From Sparassis latifolia (taxonomy: Eukaryota > Basidiomycota > Agaricomycetes > Polyporales > Sparassidaceae), in assembly GCA_018466975.1 (NCBI GenBank), contig CM031554.1, positions 1,302,001-1,366,000 on the forward strand: a stretch of 64,000 nt of DNA. Direction: 5' to 3'. Below, piece after piece: positions 49,420 through 61,795 of this stretch (the first letter of the stretch is position 1; the number at the start of each line of letters is the position of its first letter). The notes below the pieces were generated by a model that worked only from the letters and a program-made list of their open reading frames with translations, was not told the origin of the DNA and did no database searches. The translations under genes were made by a program, and so were the position numbers.

Positions 49420-52400
49420 TCACTGAGTCCAGTCTCGTAAAAGGGTCGCGATAGGCGCCTGTGAGTGGTGCTGGATGCGGTTTCGAGCCAGGTGCATTTT
49501 CCGCTCACCTGCAAGCTTGTTGATGGCATTGATCAGGTCACTTCGTCGTAATGGCTCTACACGCAAAGGTCAGCGACATGCAGCCTCTTTGAGAGAGTTC
49601 CTGTGCGCACTGGTGATGTGATCGTCCTGAAGAGAAATATCCATTAGACGGCTGTATCTCACAGCACCAGATCTGACTCACCATTCCTGCCTGTAGGCAT
49701 CTCTCCCTGTCTCCAATCACTAGGAATATGGTGGCCTCAGTATGGCGTCATAGCGGATGTGCGAAGTAGATACGCACTTGCGTGTGCAGTCAATGCAATG
49801 ATAGGCACGGGGTCGAGGCCGTGTGACGTCTCGTACGCACGAATCAACTCGGTGGCCTCCATACCGCCCATGAACGGCATCGACACATCCATCTAGGAAA
49901 GGAATTCAGCCTTGTGTTGATTTGCAAATCGACACAAGACTCACAAGAATGATGTCAAATGGCCTGTTCCTCTGGATCCGCGCCTTGAACGCGTCGACCG
50001 CCAGCGAGCCGTTTTCAGCGATCTCTACCTGGTGACCATACTTCTCGAGGATCTTGACTGCAAGTTTTTGGTTGACGAGATTGTCTTCCGCGATGAGGAT
50101 GTCGTATGGTACGTCATTCTCAGCGACGACTGGGGTCACCGTGTTCGACTCTAAGGCTGAGATCAGGGCCGATGCGAGGTCTGGGGCAGTCACCGGCGTC
50201 GTGACTTGAGATGATATGCTGTTGTCGAGGCACCATTTCACTGCACATAGGTCAGCAGAAGTTCCTATATAAGCGGATTGGGCCACACACAATTTAGTCG
50301 AGGAGCGGATTGCTATAGAGTACCCGTCAATGCTGGGCCTGAAGGATTATCTGACGCAATGACGTACCGGTGTCAACAGTACGATAGGAATGTACCGCAA
50401 ATGTTCGTGTTCTCTGAGGCTTTCGGTCTAGCACTAAACGTCAACATAATATTGACAACGACACGAAGCGCATGGACGCACCACATGGAGAGAGTCCACG
50501 ACGATGGTATCGATATGTGGGCAGGTCGCCTTGTCCGCAACCTCGCTGACGTCGTGAACGACGTAAGGCCGTAGGCCGAGCTCTAGGATCCGCTGGACAA
50601 CGCCCGTGCGGTCATACAGGGTATCAACAAACAGGATATTGCGCTTCTGGAACGGCTGCATCTTGCTGAGAGTGCCCTCCATCGTCATCGGGCTTATTTG
50701 CGACGTAATGGTGAAGAAGAACTTGGAGCCATTGCTGACTTCGGACTCGACCCACATGTTGCCTTGCATGAGCGTCACGAGCCGCTTCGAGATGGATAAC
50801 CCTAGACCCGTTCCACCGTATTCCTAACCCACGAAGAAGGATCTTCAGTATCCATCCCGGGCAAGGCAATGACGTAGACTCACTCGTGTGGTGGAGCCAT
50901 CTGCTTGGCAGAACGTGTCGAAGATCATGGTCAGCTTGTCCTTCGCGATACCGATACCCGTGTCGCACACGCAGATCTCCAAGGTCACATGCATGTCGTC
51001 CAGCGCTAGTAGCCTGCAGCTCAATGCAACCTGGCCCTTTTTGGATACCTTCGATGGTGTGAACTTGATCGCGTTGCCCACCAGGTTAGTGATAACTTGG
51101 CGCAGACGGAGGGAATCACCGATCAGCTGGTCGGGAATGTCGGGATCCACGTCATATGTCAGGTCCAACTGGTTCTGAGAGGCTCGGACAACTAAGGTCT
51201 TGAGAATGCCGAAGACAGTCTGCCTGAGCGAATAAGAGACTTGTTCCATGGTCATGCGTCCAGCCTCAACTACACACCCAGGTCAGAACAAATACAGCGG
51301 AGCTCTGAGAAGCACGTACTCTTTGAGATATCCAAGATATCATCGATGATCAATAATAACGAACGGGCCAAGCTATGCACAAGCAGCAAGCTCTCGCGCT
51401 GAGATCGGTTCAGGTCGCTATCCAAGGTGAGTTCCGTCATGCCAATGATGCCATTCATTGGCGTCCTTTAGTGCGTGTCAGCGACAGCGAGCATCATGCA
51501 GTCCGGTACAACTAACCTGATCTCATGAGACATATTAGCCAAGAACTCAGACTTACTGCGATTGGCCAACTCAGCAGCTTCCCTCGCAGCAGTGTTCTTC
51601 TGGATGCTGTCTCGCAAGTTGAACACCATCTGGTTGATCTGTGTCTTCAACGAGTCCATTTCGCCGTTGGCTTCGACAGTGATGAACCGACTGAAGTCTC
51701 CATCTGTCGCAGCGGCGGAGATCTGGGCGAACCCACGCACTTGGGTCGTCAAGTTCATCGCCATAGTATTGACAGACATGCTAGATCCCCGGAGTCAACA
51801 CCCTACCAATGACAAACATTGCACAGAGGCACTTACGTGAGATCCTGCCAGATGCCCTCGACATTGTCGACTTGCGCCTGACCGCCGAGTTTGCCTTCTG
51901 TTCCGACCTCGCGTGCAACCTTCTGTACTTCGGCAGCGAAAATGGCCAACTGGTCGATCATGCGGTTAATGGTGTTGACTAAATCGAGCATTTCTCCGGA
52001 TACGGACACGCCCATGACCTTCTGCGTCAAGTCTCCTCGAGCGACAGCGGTCTACAGATAGATCAGTAGTGATCTTACTCGCATTGAGAAGTAACATACC
52101 GTAGCCACTGCAATCGTCCGCACTTGTAACGTCAACTGAAAATATAGTTATCGTACCAACGCCACGACGACGATGACGACGATGGTCAGTACGCACGTTG
52201 GCCGCCATGACATTGACATTATCCGTCAAATCCTGCCAGATGACGGCGTTCAGCATGGTGCCCATTCCGGCGGTGGAGAACTACATACCCTCCAAGTGCC
52301 GCCGACATTCATGACCTGCGCCTGGCCACCCAACTTACCCTCCGTGCCGACCTCCTTCGCGACTCGGGTGACCTCGTCAGCAAAGACGCTCAAGCTTTCC

Positions 52401-54772
52401 GTCATGCCGTTCACGGTCTCCTTCAAGTCGAGCATCTCGCCGCGCACGTCGACCGTGATGCGCTTCGTCAAGTCTCCGCCGGCGACGGCCTTGGTCACCT
52501 CCGCGATCGAGCGCACCTGGTTCGTCAAGTTCATCGCCATCAAGTTGACGTTGTCCGCCAACACCTACCGCACGCCGTTAGCGAGCGTCGACGAGAGGAG
52601 GGGGAACGCACCTTCCACATGCCCTGTACGTCCGGCACGGATGCCTGGCCGCCCATGATACCCTCGGTCCCGACCTCGAGCGATACGCGTGTGACCTCGC
52701 TCGCCAACGTCGACAAGCGGGCAACCATCTGGTTCACGGTCGTCTTCAAATCCAGCATCTCGCCCTGCACATCGACGTTGACCGACCGGCTCAGGTCGCC
52801 GTTCGCGACGGCCTTTGTGACCTCGGATATCGAGCGCACCTGGTCCGTCAAATTAGTCGCCATTTTCTACAATCAAATCGCGGTTGCACAGTTCAGCGTC
52901 GGTCCCGATGGACCGGGGGAGGCGGAGGGGACCAGTAAGCCAGGGAACCAGTCAAACAGGAGAACAAACAACATACGTTGACGTTCCTCGTCAAATCCGC
53001 CCAGGTGCCCTGCACGCCCTCGACGCGCGCCTGGCCCCCCAAGATACCCTGCGTACCTACCTCCAACGCGACGCGTGTGACCTCGGACGCGAACGCGCTC
53101 AACTGATCCACCATGGAGTTCACCGTCTGCTTCAAGGTCAACATCTCGCCTTCGACTTCGATCTCAATCTTCTGTGTCAAATCACCCTTGGCGACTGCCG
53201 TCGTGACTTTCGCGATCGACCGCACTTGGTCCGTCAAGCTCGCGCACATCCGGTTAACCTGAATTGATGACGTCGTCGGGTGATCAAAAATGGAAGGAGA
53301 GGGAAGGGGGGAATTTAGGGACGTACATTACGAGTCAAATCCAGCCACACTCCCTCGACGTCCGGTACATGCACCTGTCCGCCCAACTTTCCCTTAGATC
53401 CGACCTCCAATGTAACCCGAGTGACTTCAGCCGCTAACGTGCGCAATCGAACAACCATGCCATTGACCGTGTTCTTCAGTTCCAAAATCTCACCGCGCGC
53501 ATCGACGTCGATCTGCTTGGACAAGTCGCCCAACGCGACTGCCTTGGTGACCTTGGCGATGGACCGTACCTGGTTTGTCAAGTTCGCCGCGAGCTTGTTG
53601 ACGACGCCCGTGAGCTCGCGCCAGGTGCCTTCCGCGTCGAGCACGAGTGCCTGACCACCCAGTTTGCTGCGAGCACATCAGTCTCAACGGGAACAAACAC
53701 GATGCAGGACAGAGATGCGCGCACCCTTCCGTACCGACTTCCTGACTGACGCGAGTGACCTCCTTTGCGAATTGGCCCAGTTTGTCCACCTGGCGTGCGA
53801 GCGCGGGTGAGCCATCGCACAGATAGAAAATTAGATTTTATGCACCATGGCATTGATGACCTCCTTGAGCTGTACCATAACCACACCCTGAACGGGGACC
53901 GTGATCTTCTGCGACAAGTCGCCGCGCGCGACGGCGTTGCAGACCCGCGCGACGTCCATGACCTGCGCCTTTAAGAGCTGTAGCTCCTCGACGGCGCTCA
54001 TGCCGCTCTCGAACGCTGCCGCGGCGAGCGGGCCGGGGGGAACGACGAGCGGTGAGCTGATGCGCTCGCCGGTCAACGAGGCAACCCTTTGCAAGGTCGC
54101 ATTGTCGAGGAGCGTCTTCCCGCAGTTCGGGCAGTACATGTGGTCCGTATTGGGCAGAATGGGGACGACGCCGGTGCCGTTGACCTTGAATATCCTGTTG
54201 AAGCTGTCCATCGGGTTCACGACGCTGTCCAGGGATATGTTCATCGGCGAGACAAGGTGCACACCGGGAGCTGCGAGGGGGGTGCGCTCGGAATCGAGCG
54301 ACGAGATGTCGGACATCTCGACGTCATTGCTACTAATGGTGCTCGGGATGCTCTCCACGCTACTGCGGGCGGCGAAAAATGGCGAGATGGTGGTCGCAGC
54401 GGCGTTGGAGAGGCCGCTGGTGTCGTACGACGCGGTGCCGGCGCGGGACGAGCTTGCGCTGGAGCTGTGGGGGCTGTCGCCGACGCTGCGACGCTTCTTG
54501 GACTCCGGCCCGCAGTTCTCAGAGGCCTTGATAGCGTTGAGCTGCTCCTCGGCGGTGATCATGCGACGGGTGATGGCACCGAGAGAGCGGAGGACGCTGT
54601 CTGTCTGCCAATCGGACGGGCCATCGTACTTGGGGGTGGGGGACGAGAGGGGGCCGAGCTCGTACACGGAGAGGAGGGCGACGAGGTGGGTGAGGAACGG
54701 GTGGTTGATGTGCTCCCGATAGTCGACGATGGGGGTTATGGCCGCCGGCATCGTCGGCGTCCACGTTGTCAA
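49420..54772 (-). CDS. Group III hybrid histidine kinase (Nik1/Os-1 type) with seven HAMP domains
   Basis: A cytosolic osmosensing kinase acting above the HOG MAP-kinase relay through a Ypd1-like carrier. Start [16 protein letters not shown], a Ser-rich N-terminus, then seven HAMP units recognised by (A/T)xGD(L/F) motifs: [66 protein letters not shown] and [11 protein letters not shown], joined by EV(T/Q)(R/K)V...EVG(T/S)xG linkers. Then come the H-box [10 protein letters not shown] (phospho-His) split by an intron before [10 protein letters not shown], the N-box [16 protein letters not shown], the [12 protein letters not shown] box, and a receiver with [16 protein letters not shown] and the phospho-acceptor Asp in FDIILMD. 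The C-terminus reads [19 protein letters not shown]. This family is the target of fludioxonil-type fungicides. No lesion seen. Confidence 0.93.
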
Positions 54773-57763
54773 TGTCGTGATGGTCGTCGTGGTGGACAGT
54801 GAGGACGAGGTTCGCGACTAATGGGAGAGGACGGGAAAGAAGGGAGAGAGCAAGGAGTATCAGATCGCGAACTCGGCGCTCAGCAAGGCTACCCTTACAC
54901 GCGTTCGCTGCAGTTGCACCCTCTCGCTAATCCTTCCCGGGAAATCCTTCCTCCTCAATCGATTGCAACAACCTCTGTGTCGTAAACATACACTCTCCCT
55001 CTCCTCGTGTACGCAAATAAGAGGTCTGAACCGTTATTTTCAACCACTGATTCATGTGTGTTGCACCGTGGTCCGTCGATTATCCGGCCGACATTGATAT
55101 TACCTTCTAGACTCGGAACGCATACATGTAGTTCTGCCACTCTAATTGTGCTGGTAACCATGCCCACTCGCCTGCGTCGGCGCGTACTCGTCCGTACAAA
55201 AAATGTACGTGAATTTGTGATGCTCTGCACCTCGCGCAACCGCCTCACCACGGAGCAATACAATTAATTGCGTCAACGTCCTCGTGATCTTGCGGTCTGA
55301 TCAGTTCCGTCGCGGGCATCATCGTATTGGTAGCCCAAAAAAAAACACAGACAGAGCTGCAACAGAAACGGACCTCGAAGTGACGACCGGAGAGATATGG
55401 ACAAAAACATGCCGGCAGCAGGCGCACTCCAATATTCTGGAAGTCGAAGAGTGGAGCAGCGAGCCCAAGGTGCACTGCATTCGCAGGGTATTGCAGCAAA
55501 CGCAGCACCCGCGGCGGCGCGATAGCCAGGCGAGTGAATTCGAAGGCGGACTAGGTGCAGGCGCTGCTGCAAGCGACACGGCGGGCACTAAATATTAAAT
55601 CATAATGGCGGGGTGTCCGCGGTCCCTGCAGCACGGGGGCGCGTCTGCGATCAAACTGTGAGCAGACAAACCGCAGCGTCCAAATCTGAGCCTGCCGGAC
55701 GGCCCAGGGGTGATCCACTTGGCCTGATAACCTGTGCTAGAGAGGAGCACACGCGAACACGAGGGACTGCACCCGAAAGCCCGCGGAGGATAACTGCGTG
55801 TAGAGGAGCAGAAACGGAAGCTCCATCTCCTTCGTGACACTGACAGGAACTACAACGTCTTGCGCGGACAGTCGTTATCCATACGAACGCATTGCGCTGC
55901 AATTGCGTGCGGTTAGAAGTTCGACATGGTAGCATGACACACCACCGCATCCTGTTCGGGAACCATCTACACACCAGTGCGGTCGTCCTGTTACCATCAG
56001 CGATTGACGAAGAAGCAAGCAGGCATCGTGGTCCACAGAAACGCATCCAGCAGCACGCTTTCCCGACGCGCTGGCGACGCTCTCACTGCGCACCGCATGT
56101 AGCCAATTGGCGCGGCCGGAATGCGCACAGCCTGCTCCGTCGTTCGACGCGGTTCGTACTTCGAGCGGGGAGCCTCGACTGCGTGCGAAGCCGAGGAGCA
56201 TGCTATTACAGCAGACCAGGCGAGCTCGAGGGTGACACAGGACGGCAGTCACGAGGGCTGACAAGCTGCGCACGGGCTACCCACATCGCAGCGATGGTAC
56301 AGTACTTACTGTATCGGCGTTTTCACAACCCAGATGCCGCATCGGACCAGATGTGCCGGTGTAGGAGGTCGGACCACCTATACCGTTCCGTCCCAGGAGT
56401 TTGGCCTCACCGCTCGGTGTAACGGACCAGAATAGAAACCAGCGCGCCAACTTGAGACGAGTGGGACCAGGGGATTCTGCGCTCGGAAGATCTTCACGAA
56501 CCGGGTCCAGACACCGTTACGCAGACAAGCAGAACTCACCAATCATCACTCGAGAAGTCCTCGAGCACGCCAGGAAGCCCAGGCCACAAAGCAGCCGGTT
56601 GGTAAGATCCACCACAGGACGTATTCGCGCAGGCTGGCCCACAAGATGGCGACTCCGCTATTATTCGCGACCTTCATTAATACTGAGTGCTCGTGCAAAT
56701 CTCGGAAGGAAAAGGCTTATCGGAAGAGCACACCGCTCCACACGAGACAGGTATAGCGAGCAGGAGAAGATCGCCATGTTGCCTGGACCTGGACTTGTGA
56801 GTCTGATCACCTTGTATGTCTCGTATCGCACGCCACGCGTTCGCGAAGCAGTGGAGTGAGTACGTATCAGCTAACGGTACTTAGCAGGAGGAAACCGACT
56901 TGCGCAGCGTAACTCGAGTCACGGTGTCATGCTAGCGCGCTTGTCACGTGAGCTCTGTCACGTCACCCGTCGCGTCCGCAAATCAGTCCTTGGACAGAAC
57001 CGACTCGAGCTTCGTGTCAATGTGAGCTGGCCCTACAACAGAAGGTATCCGAGTGCTGGAAGAGGAACTCACCGCATTTATTTGTAGAGATACCAACTCG
57101 GATTGCCGGTACCAAATCACGACGATGCTCCACGAAGCAAGCGTACAATGCACAAGGAATTAGAATTTACCTCACATCTAATCTGTCGAGCAGCGCAAAG
57201 CTGATGAACTCATTAATTGAATCACAGTCATTTGACACTTTGCGCTCGCCTGCAGTGTAAGTATTTGGCCCGACTGGCACGTTTTATATACCACTGCGGC
57301 GTGTAGGAAGAAGTTGAAGACCATCTTCAAATTCGAGTACAGTATGCGGTTATTTATCCTAGAACGTTACACGGAAGTTGATCACAGTGACCCGACTACG
57401 ATGTACAATCCGACACTCTGTATTGTTCCGTTGCTTTCGTTGGTAGCCGGCGGCGCGCGCAGGCCGTGGCTGTCATGCCGTTAAATATTCAGGGCCATGT
57501 GGAGAACATTATTTCCTGGCGTGCGAGTATCGAACGACATGATCAGCGAATTTGAGCACTGGTCAGAGTACTGACCTCCGACGGACCCCACAGAGTTCAT
57601 TCCGAAGGCCCACAGCACTGAGTAAGCTGATTGACGCAGCCTTTGTTGGCGAAAGATAGTCACTCCTTTTAAATAACGGCTAGCATGATGTGGGTATAAG
57701 TGAGGTGTTTTTCCCGACTCGCGATCGGCGTCGTCCTTGGGTATATGTATGGGGACTTGAGGG
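54773..57763. other. Intergenic region of 3 kb, no gene recognised
   Basis: It lies upstream of the histidine kinase and downstream of the F-box gene. Overlapping ORFs of 80-176 codons on both strands at 55250-56860 show no domain, no consistent splice pattern and no similarity to other parts of the window that I could see. It may hold the kinase promoter and old transposon debris. Confidence 0.4.
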
Positions 57764-59570
57764 TTACATGTCACGTACAATGTATAGGTCGGTAAGAGCC
57801 GGTGGCAATTCATTGTGCATGTTCGACAACTCCTTCGTACCCAACGCAACTTCCAACACCGACTCGAATAAACAGCCGAGAAATGCATGGTCGAACCGAG
57901 GGCCGGTGTACTGGCGGTGGTACGCTATGACAAGGCGCATAACGCCGATTTCTGCAAGGCGTACCACGACCCCCGTGAGTGCCCCCATATCGACGTCAGG
58001 CAACTGCACGATGATATGCACCGTCATGTTCCTGCGAAAGAGGGGTAACCGAGAGGAATCCGTGGGTGCAAGGAGGGCATCGATGATGCGGTGCAGGTTC
58101 TCCTCCATGACCAATAGCTTCTCCAAATTCCGCATCTGTCGCAGCATCGGGACGAAGCGATTGTATTGACCGGACAACGGCAGGAAGGCACCCTCCCTCT
58201 CCACAATCCAGAGTTCCCGGATTTGCAGTAACGGAAGCTCCGCGTAGAGCATGGCAAACAGCGGTGCAAAGCCGACGGTGTCGTCCCTGTCACACAGCTC
58301 CGTGATGATGTCGACCCCGGAGGCCGGCCCGACGGCGACGACTTCGCAGACGTTCGAATCCTGCGTTATGAAGACTTTGGTGGCAGTCCTCACTACAGGT
58401 GAGCGGGACAGCTTGATGAGATTTTCAACTTTATACGGCATGAAGTAGCGCAACCGTAACGCCGTGCTGTCTGGCACCTCCAGGTGTGTTAGCACCGCTG
58501 CGATGCCGATATCATCCAATCGGTGCTGAAATACGATCCTGCGTAATTTGGGGAGCGAGACGAGTCGGGAATCAAATTGGACAGATGTGTCGCGATTTCG
58601 AGACAGCACTAGATCGACGAGGTTGGGTGTCCTTTCTAGCACAGACAGTATATCAGAAGAAAGGCCCGGGGACTCGTAACTCGCGAGTTGCAGCTGTGTG
58701 AGGGAATGCATGTCATTCGCTGGTAGCCACAACATACCACGAAGGGATAAGTATCGAATGCGCAAAGCCTGCGCGTCGAATATGGGCGCCATACGCACAC
58801 GCTTATGGGAGATCCTGTCTACACCCAGAAGCGTGAGCGACTCGATCGAGGGTGCAGGAAACCCCAGATCTTCTGGATATAATATGGCTTCGTTTCCCTC
58901 CCACCAGATCGACCGGATACGCTGGGCGTCTTGAGAAGAGAACAGCGCCGTCAACGCTTCCCCAGGATAGCCGGTCCAGTAGACGTTTAAGGGAGCGGAT
59001 CGCGAGCGTCGCAGCAAGACGTCCGTAGGCACGGCACCGGCGACAAACGGGGATTGTACGATGTTGGCCCAGAGGGAAGGCAGATCCAGCGCCAAGTGAC
59101 GCCAGAGACGACAAACATGACTCAGTTTGACATACGGCGCGGGGTTTACACAGGAAGGCGACCATGGAGGGTGCATGAAGGCCTTCCCATAGTAATATGC
59201 AGCCCTTGTGTATGGTGCATCCGGTACGAGCTGGAAGATAAGACCGAGAACATCCGGAGGCAGGTTGTTGATGGGGGACAGTGTATTGTGAATCCGGGTA
59301 ATCGCTAACAAGGAAGCATTGAGTGTTATGGCCAGTTCCGTGATCTACATCCCCGGTGGGTCTCAGAATGCTGCAATTGCTGTAGTACGGCTCACCAAGT
59401 CAATGCTAGAATGATAGATCAAAAAAGTGAGCTATTCGAGTTGCAACGTGGATAGAGAGGGGTAAAACGGACCTTAGGGATTCGGCTTGTTTCTGTATCT
59501 CTGCTAGAAGGGTCTCCGCCAGTTGCATGACAGGGATCTCTTCGAGTATGTGACGGGCGCAAGTCGCCAT
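57764..59570 (-). CDS. F-box/LRR protein, intact paralogue of the broken copy
   Basis: Probably a substrate-recognition subunit of an SCF ubiquitin ligase (inference from the F-box). Exon 1 (59570 down) reads MATCARHILEEIPVMQLAETLL; a very short exon SIDL and a long last exon follow, joining through GTCCGT...TAG and GTGAGC...TAG introns. The F-box is NNLPPDVLGLIFQLVPDAP with YVKLSHVCRLWRHLALDLPSLW. Leucine-rich segments follow (SIESLTLLG, LRIRYLSLRG, TQLQLASYE, LVDLVLSRNRD, LPKLRRIVF). About 560 residues, ending LTDLYIVRDM. An upstream in-frame ATG at 59591 is possible. This family is expanded in Agaricomycetes; a second copy at 40479-47385 has been destroyed. Confidence 0.82.
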
Positions 59571-59591
59571 GGTGACTATCAAAGATCGCAC

Positions 59592-61795
59592 TAATCTCGC
59601 CGTGAGTGCTCAGTTGATGCCTGCCAAACGAATCACTTACAAGTTCAAGTTACAAAAGCTACCAAGTCTCGAGTTTCGAATGCTTCCTCCGACTCGGAGT
59701 ACGTGCACGGTCCTGCTCAAGATTGAAGCCTCAGGAATCGTTCCCTCCGTTCGGACGGCGCCGCGTGTTGGTATGCACGTGGATAACGATCTTATGGTTA
59801 ATTATGGGAGTGCGGAAGCTGGAACTCTGAACCTAAGTGCTACAATATTCCCCACTGCCCGGGCCGTTAGGGTGGGCGCCTCGTCTCGGTGAACTCGCGT
59901 ACCTTTGCCCGTGTATGGTGGCAAAGTACATCCTCTATTTTCACTGACGGAGTTACCCATGATGCGGCAACCGCAAAGCAGCGAGTAGACTATTTCAACA
60001 TGGACAAAGTACACAAAATCTACTCCGCCCACGGCGAGCGTTTCGCATCATCGCAAACCCTGCGAAGGTACATCAATTATAACTCTTGAGTCCAAGGTTC
60101 GCAATTGGTCCGACAGTATTGACGACAAGTAGCCACCTCTACACTACTTGTGCACACTACTTGTCCACGCGACGGGCATGTCCAAATATTATCAATCTTG
60201 GCAACACGTCGAGCTCGTCAACCAAACACCTCGTGTCTCCTGCCCACAGATGTAAATGACGAGCTTCTTGACACCGTTCTTTTGACCGGGGACATCTCGA
60301 GCGCGAATTCGTGTGCCTCACAGTGATGGCATAATGGTGTCTAGAGTCGTGCCGCTGTGCAACGTACCACAATCGGCTTCGAATGTGGTAAAGTGAGTCA
60401 GATATACAGCTACTACACATTGTCGGGCCTGAGATGTCACTTAAATCGCGCAGAAACCTCTACAACGGATCTTTCAGTTACGCACCAGCAATATACGTCA
60501 ACACACCATTCCAACAGCTTCTGCTCTGACCCCGTCATGGAGTGGAGAGTATCACACGACACAGAAACCATCAGGAAGACTTGTCTTTCACAGAGATCAG
60601 CGTGAAAATATCCCTCAGAAACCGTATGCACAGCGCAGACGCTACCGGGTTACTGATCCGATCGTGGTTAGCAGTCGTCTCGGGCACACGGCATCACCGC
60701 TTGCTGCTTCCAAGTGCCGAGATCCTGCCGGATTGCGACCAGGATCCTACGTACGCCAAATGAGTAGCGCTAGGGCAGGTTGGATGTGAATAGAATTCCC
60801 ATCCCCTGTGCAACGAGTTTCATGGACCGTCGTCATTGGCTGCCGTTGTTCTGTGGTAGAACCAGAGCTGCGTCCATGATCAAGCTCAAGCTCTACATGT
60901 GTCTCAGCGCAGTTGATGCGGTTCCTCTGCCAGGGCGTGCCTTCTATTGTGGATCAACCTATACATTGACCGCTTCAATAAGACAAGGCTAAGTACCGTA
61001 GCTCGATGGAATGCTCTAGCACGAAATTCACAAACTTGAGTGCGAAGCGGCGGAAAGCCGTGAGCACAAGTAGTAAGCACCGCTTTGACGTAGCAAGAGA
61101 CTTCGTAGAGGAAAAACTTGAGCATTGAAAGCTGGAGGGCCGAACTCCTGTGTCACCTGTCCGACCCAAGCTCAGCTCGGGATCTTCCATGCATTCTGAT
61201 TGTTTCATCGCAGAAATGAAGACGGGGCTTGAAATTGGAATGACGACCGGTGATCTAAGTCGCATGCTAAAATGGGAAGGAGAGATGCTAAAAAAGGAAA
61301 TTCTGTTAGGGAATCTTGTCCGCGGTGAACCACGCCTCTGTGCGTCCCTCTGTGACTGGGTACTAGTGCGCCACTCGAGCTCAGAGCTTGCTTGTGGGCA
61401 GCAGTCTTCACTGCACATATATTGCCATCACCCATACTTACTGGATCGTTGACCGCTTGTGTACCAGGATTTTGTGCGGATAATGGAATTGGCAGGCTCC
61501 CGGAGTTCGCTGGATCCAGGTCATATGCCGGCCTTCGAAGACCGAATGCTGGGGTACCCCTTATAGGTTAGGTCTGCAGATATACCACTAGTAGATTGCT
61601 CGAACCTGTCTGTGCACACGTCAAACCGCGCAATCTTGACACTTGATCTCGATATGTGTGCATGGATATCATAGTGGCGCTCTAACAATATATTCCAGAG
61701 GGCTCCGAGATACCAACTGAAGTTTCCGAATACACTGTACAATTCAAACAACGCTTAGCAGCAAAACCCACCCAGTCTCTAAACAAAGTGACAGC
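59592..61795. other. Intergenic region of 2.2 kb, no gene recognised
   Basis: ORFs of up to 147 codons occur (for example 60975-61418 on the minus strand), but none has a recognisable motif. Confidence 0.4.

Noticed and set aside
53901..54802. Plus-strand ORFs of 237-273 codons opposite the histidine kinase
   Set aside because: They mirror the GC-rich first exon of the kinase and show no domain of their own.
55250..56860. Overlapping ORFs of 80-176 codons
   Set aside because: No domain, no consistent strand or splice structure; compositional ORFs are expected in GC-rich DNA of this length.
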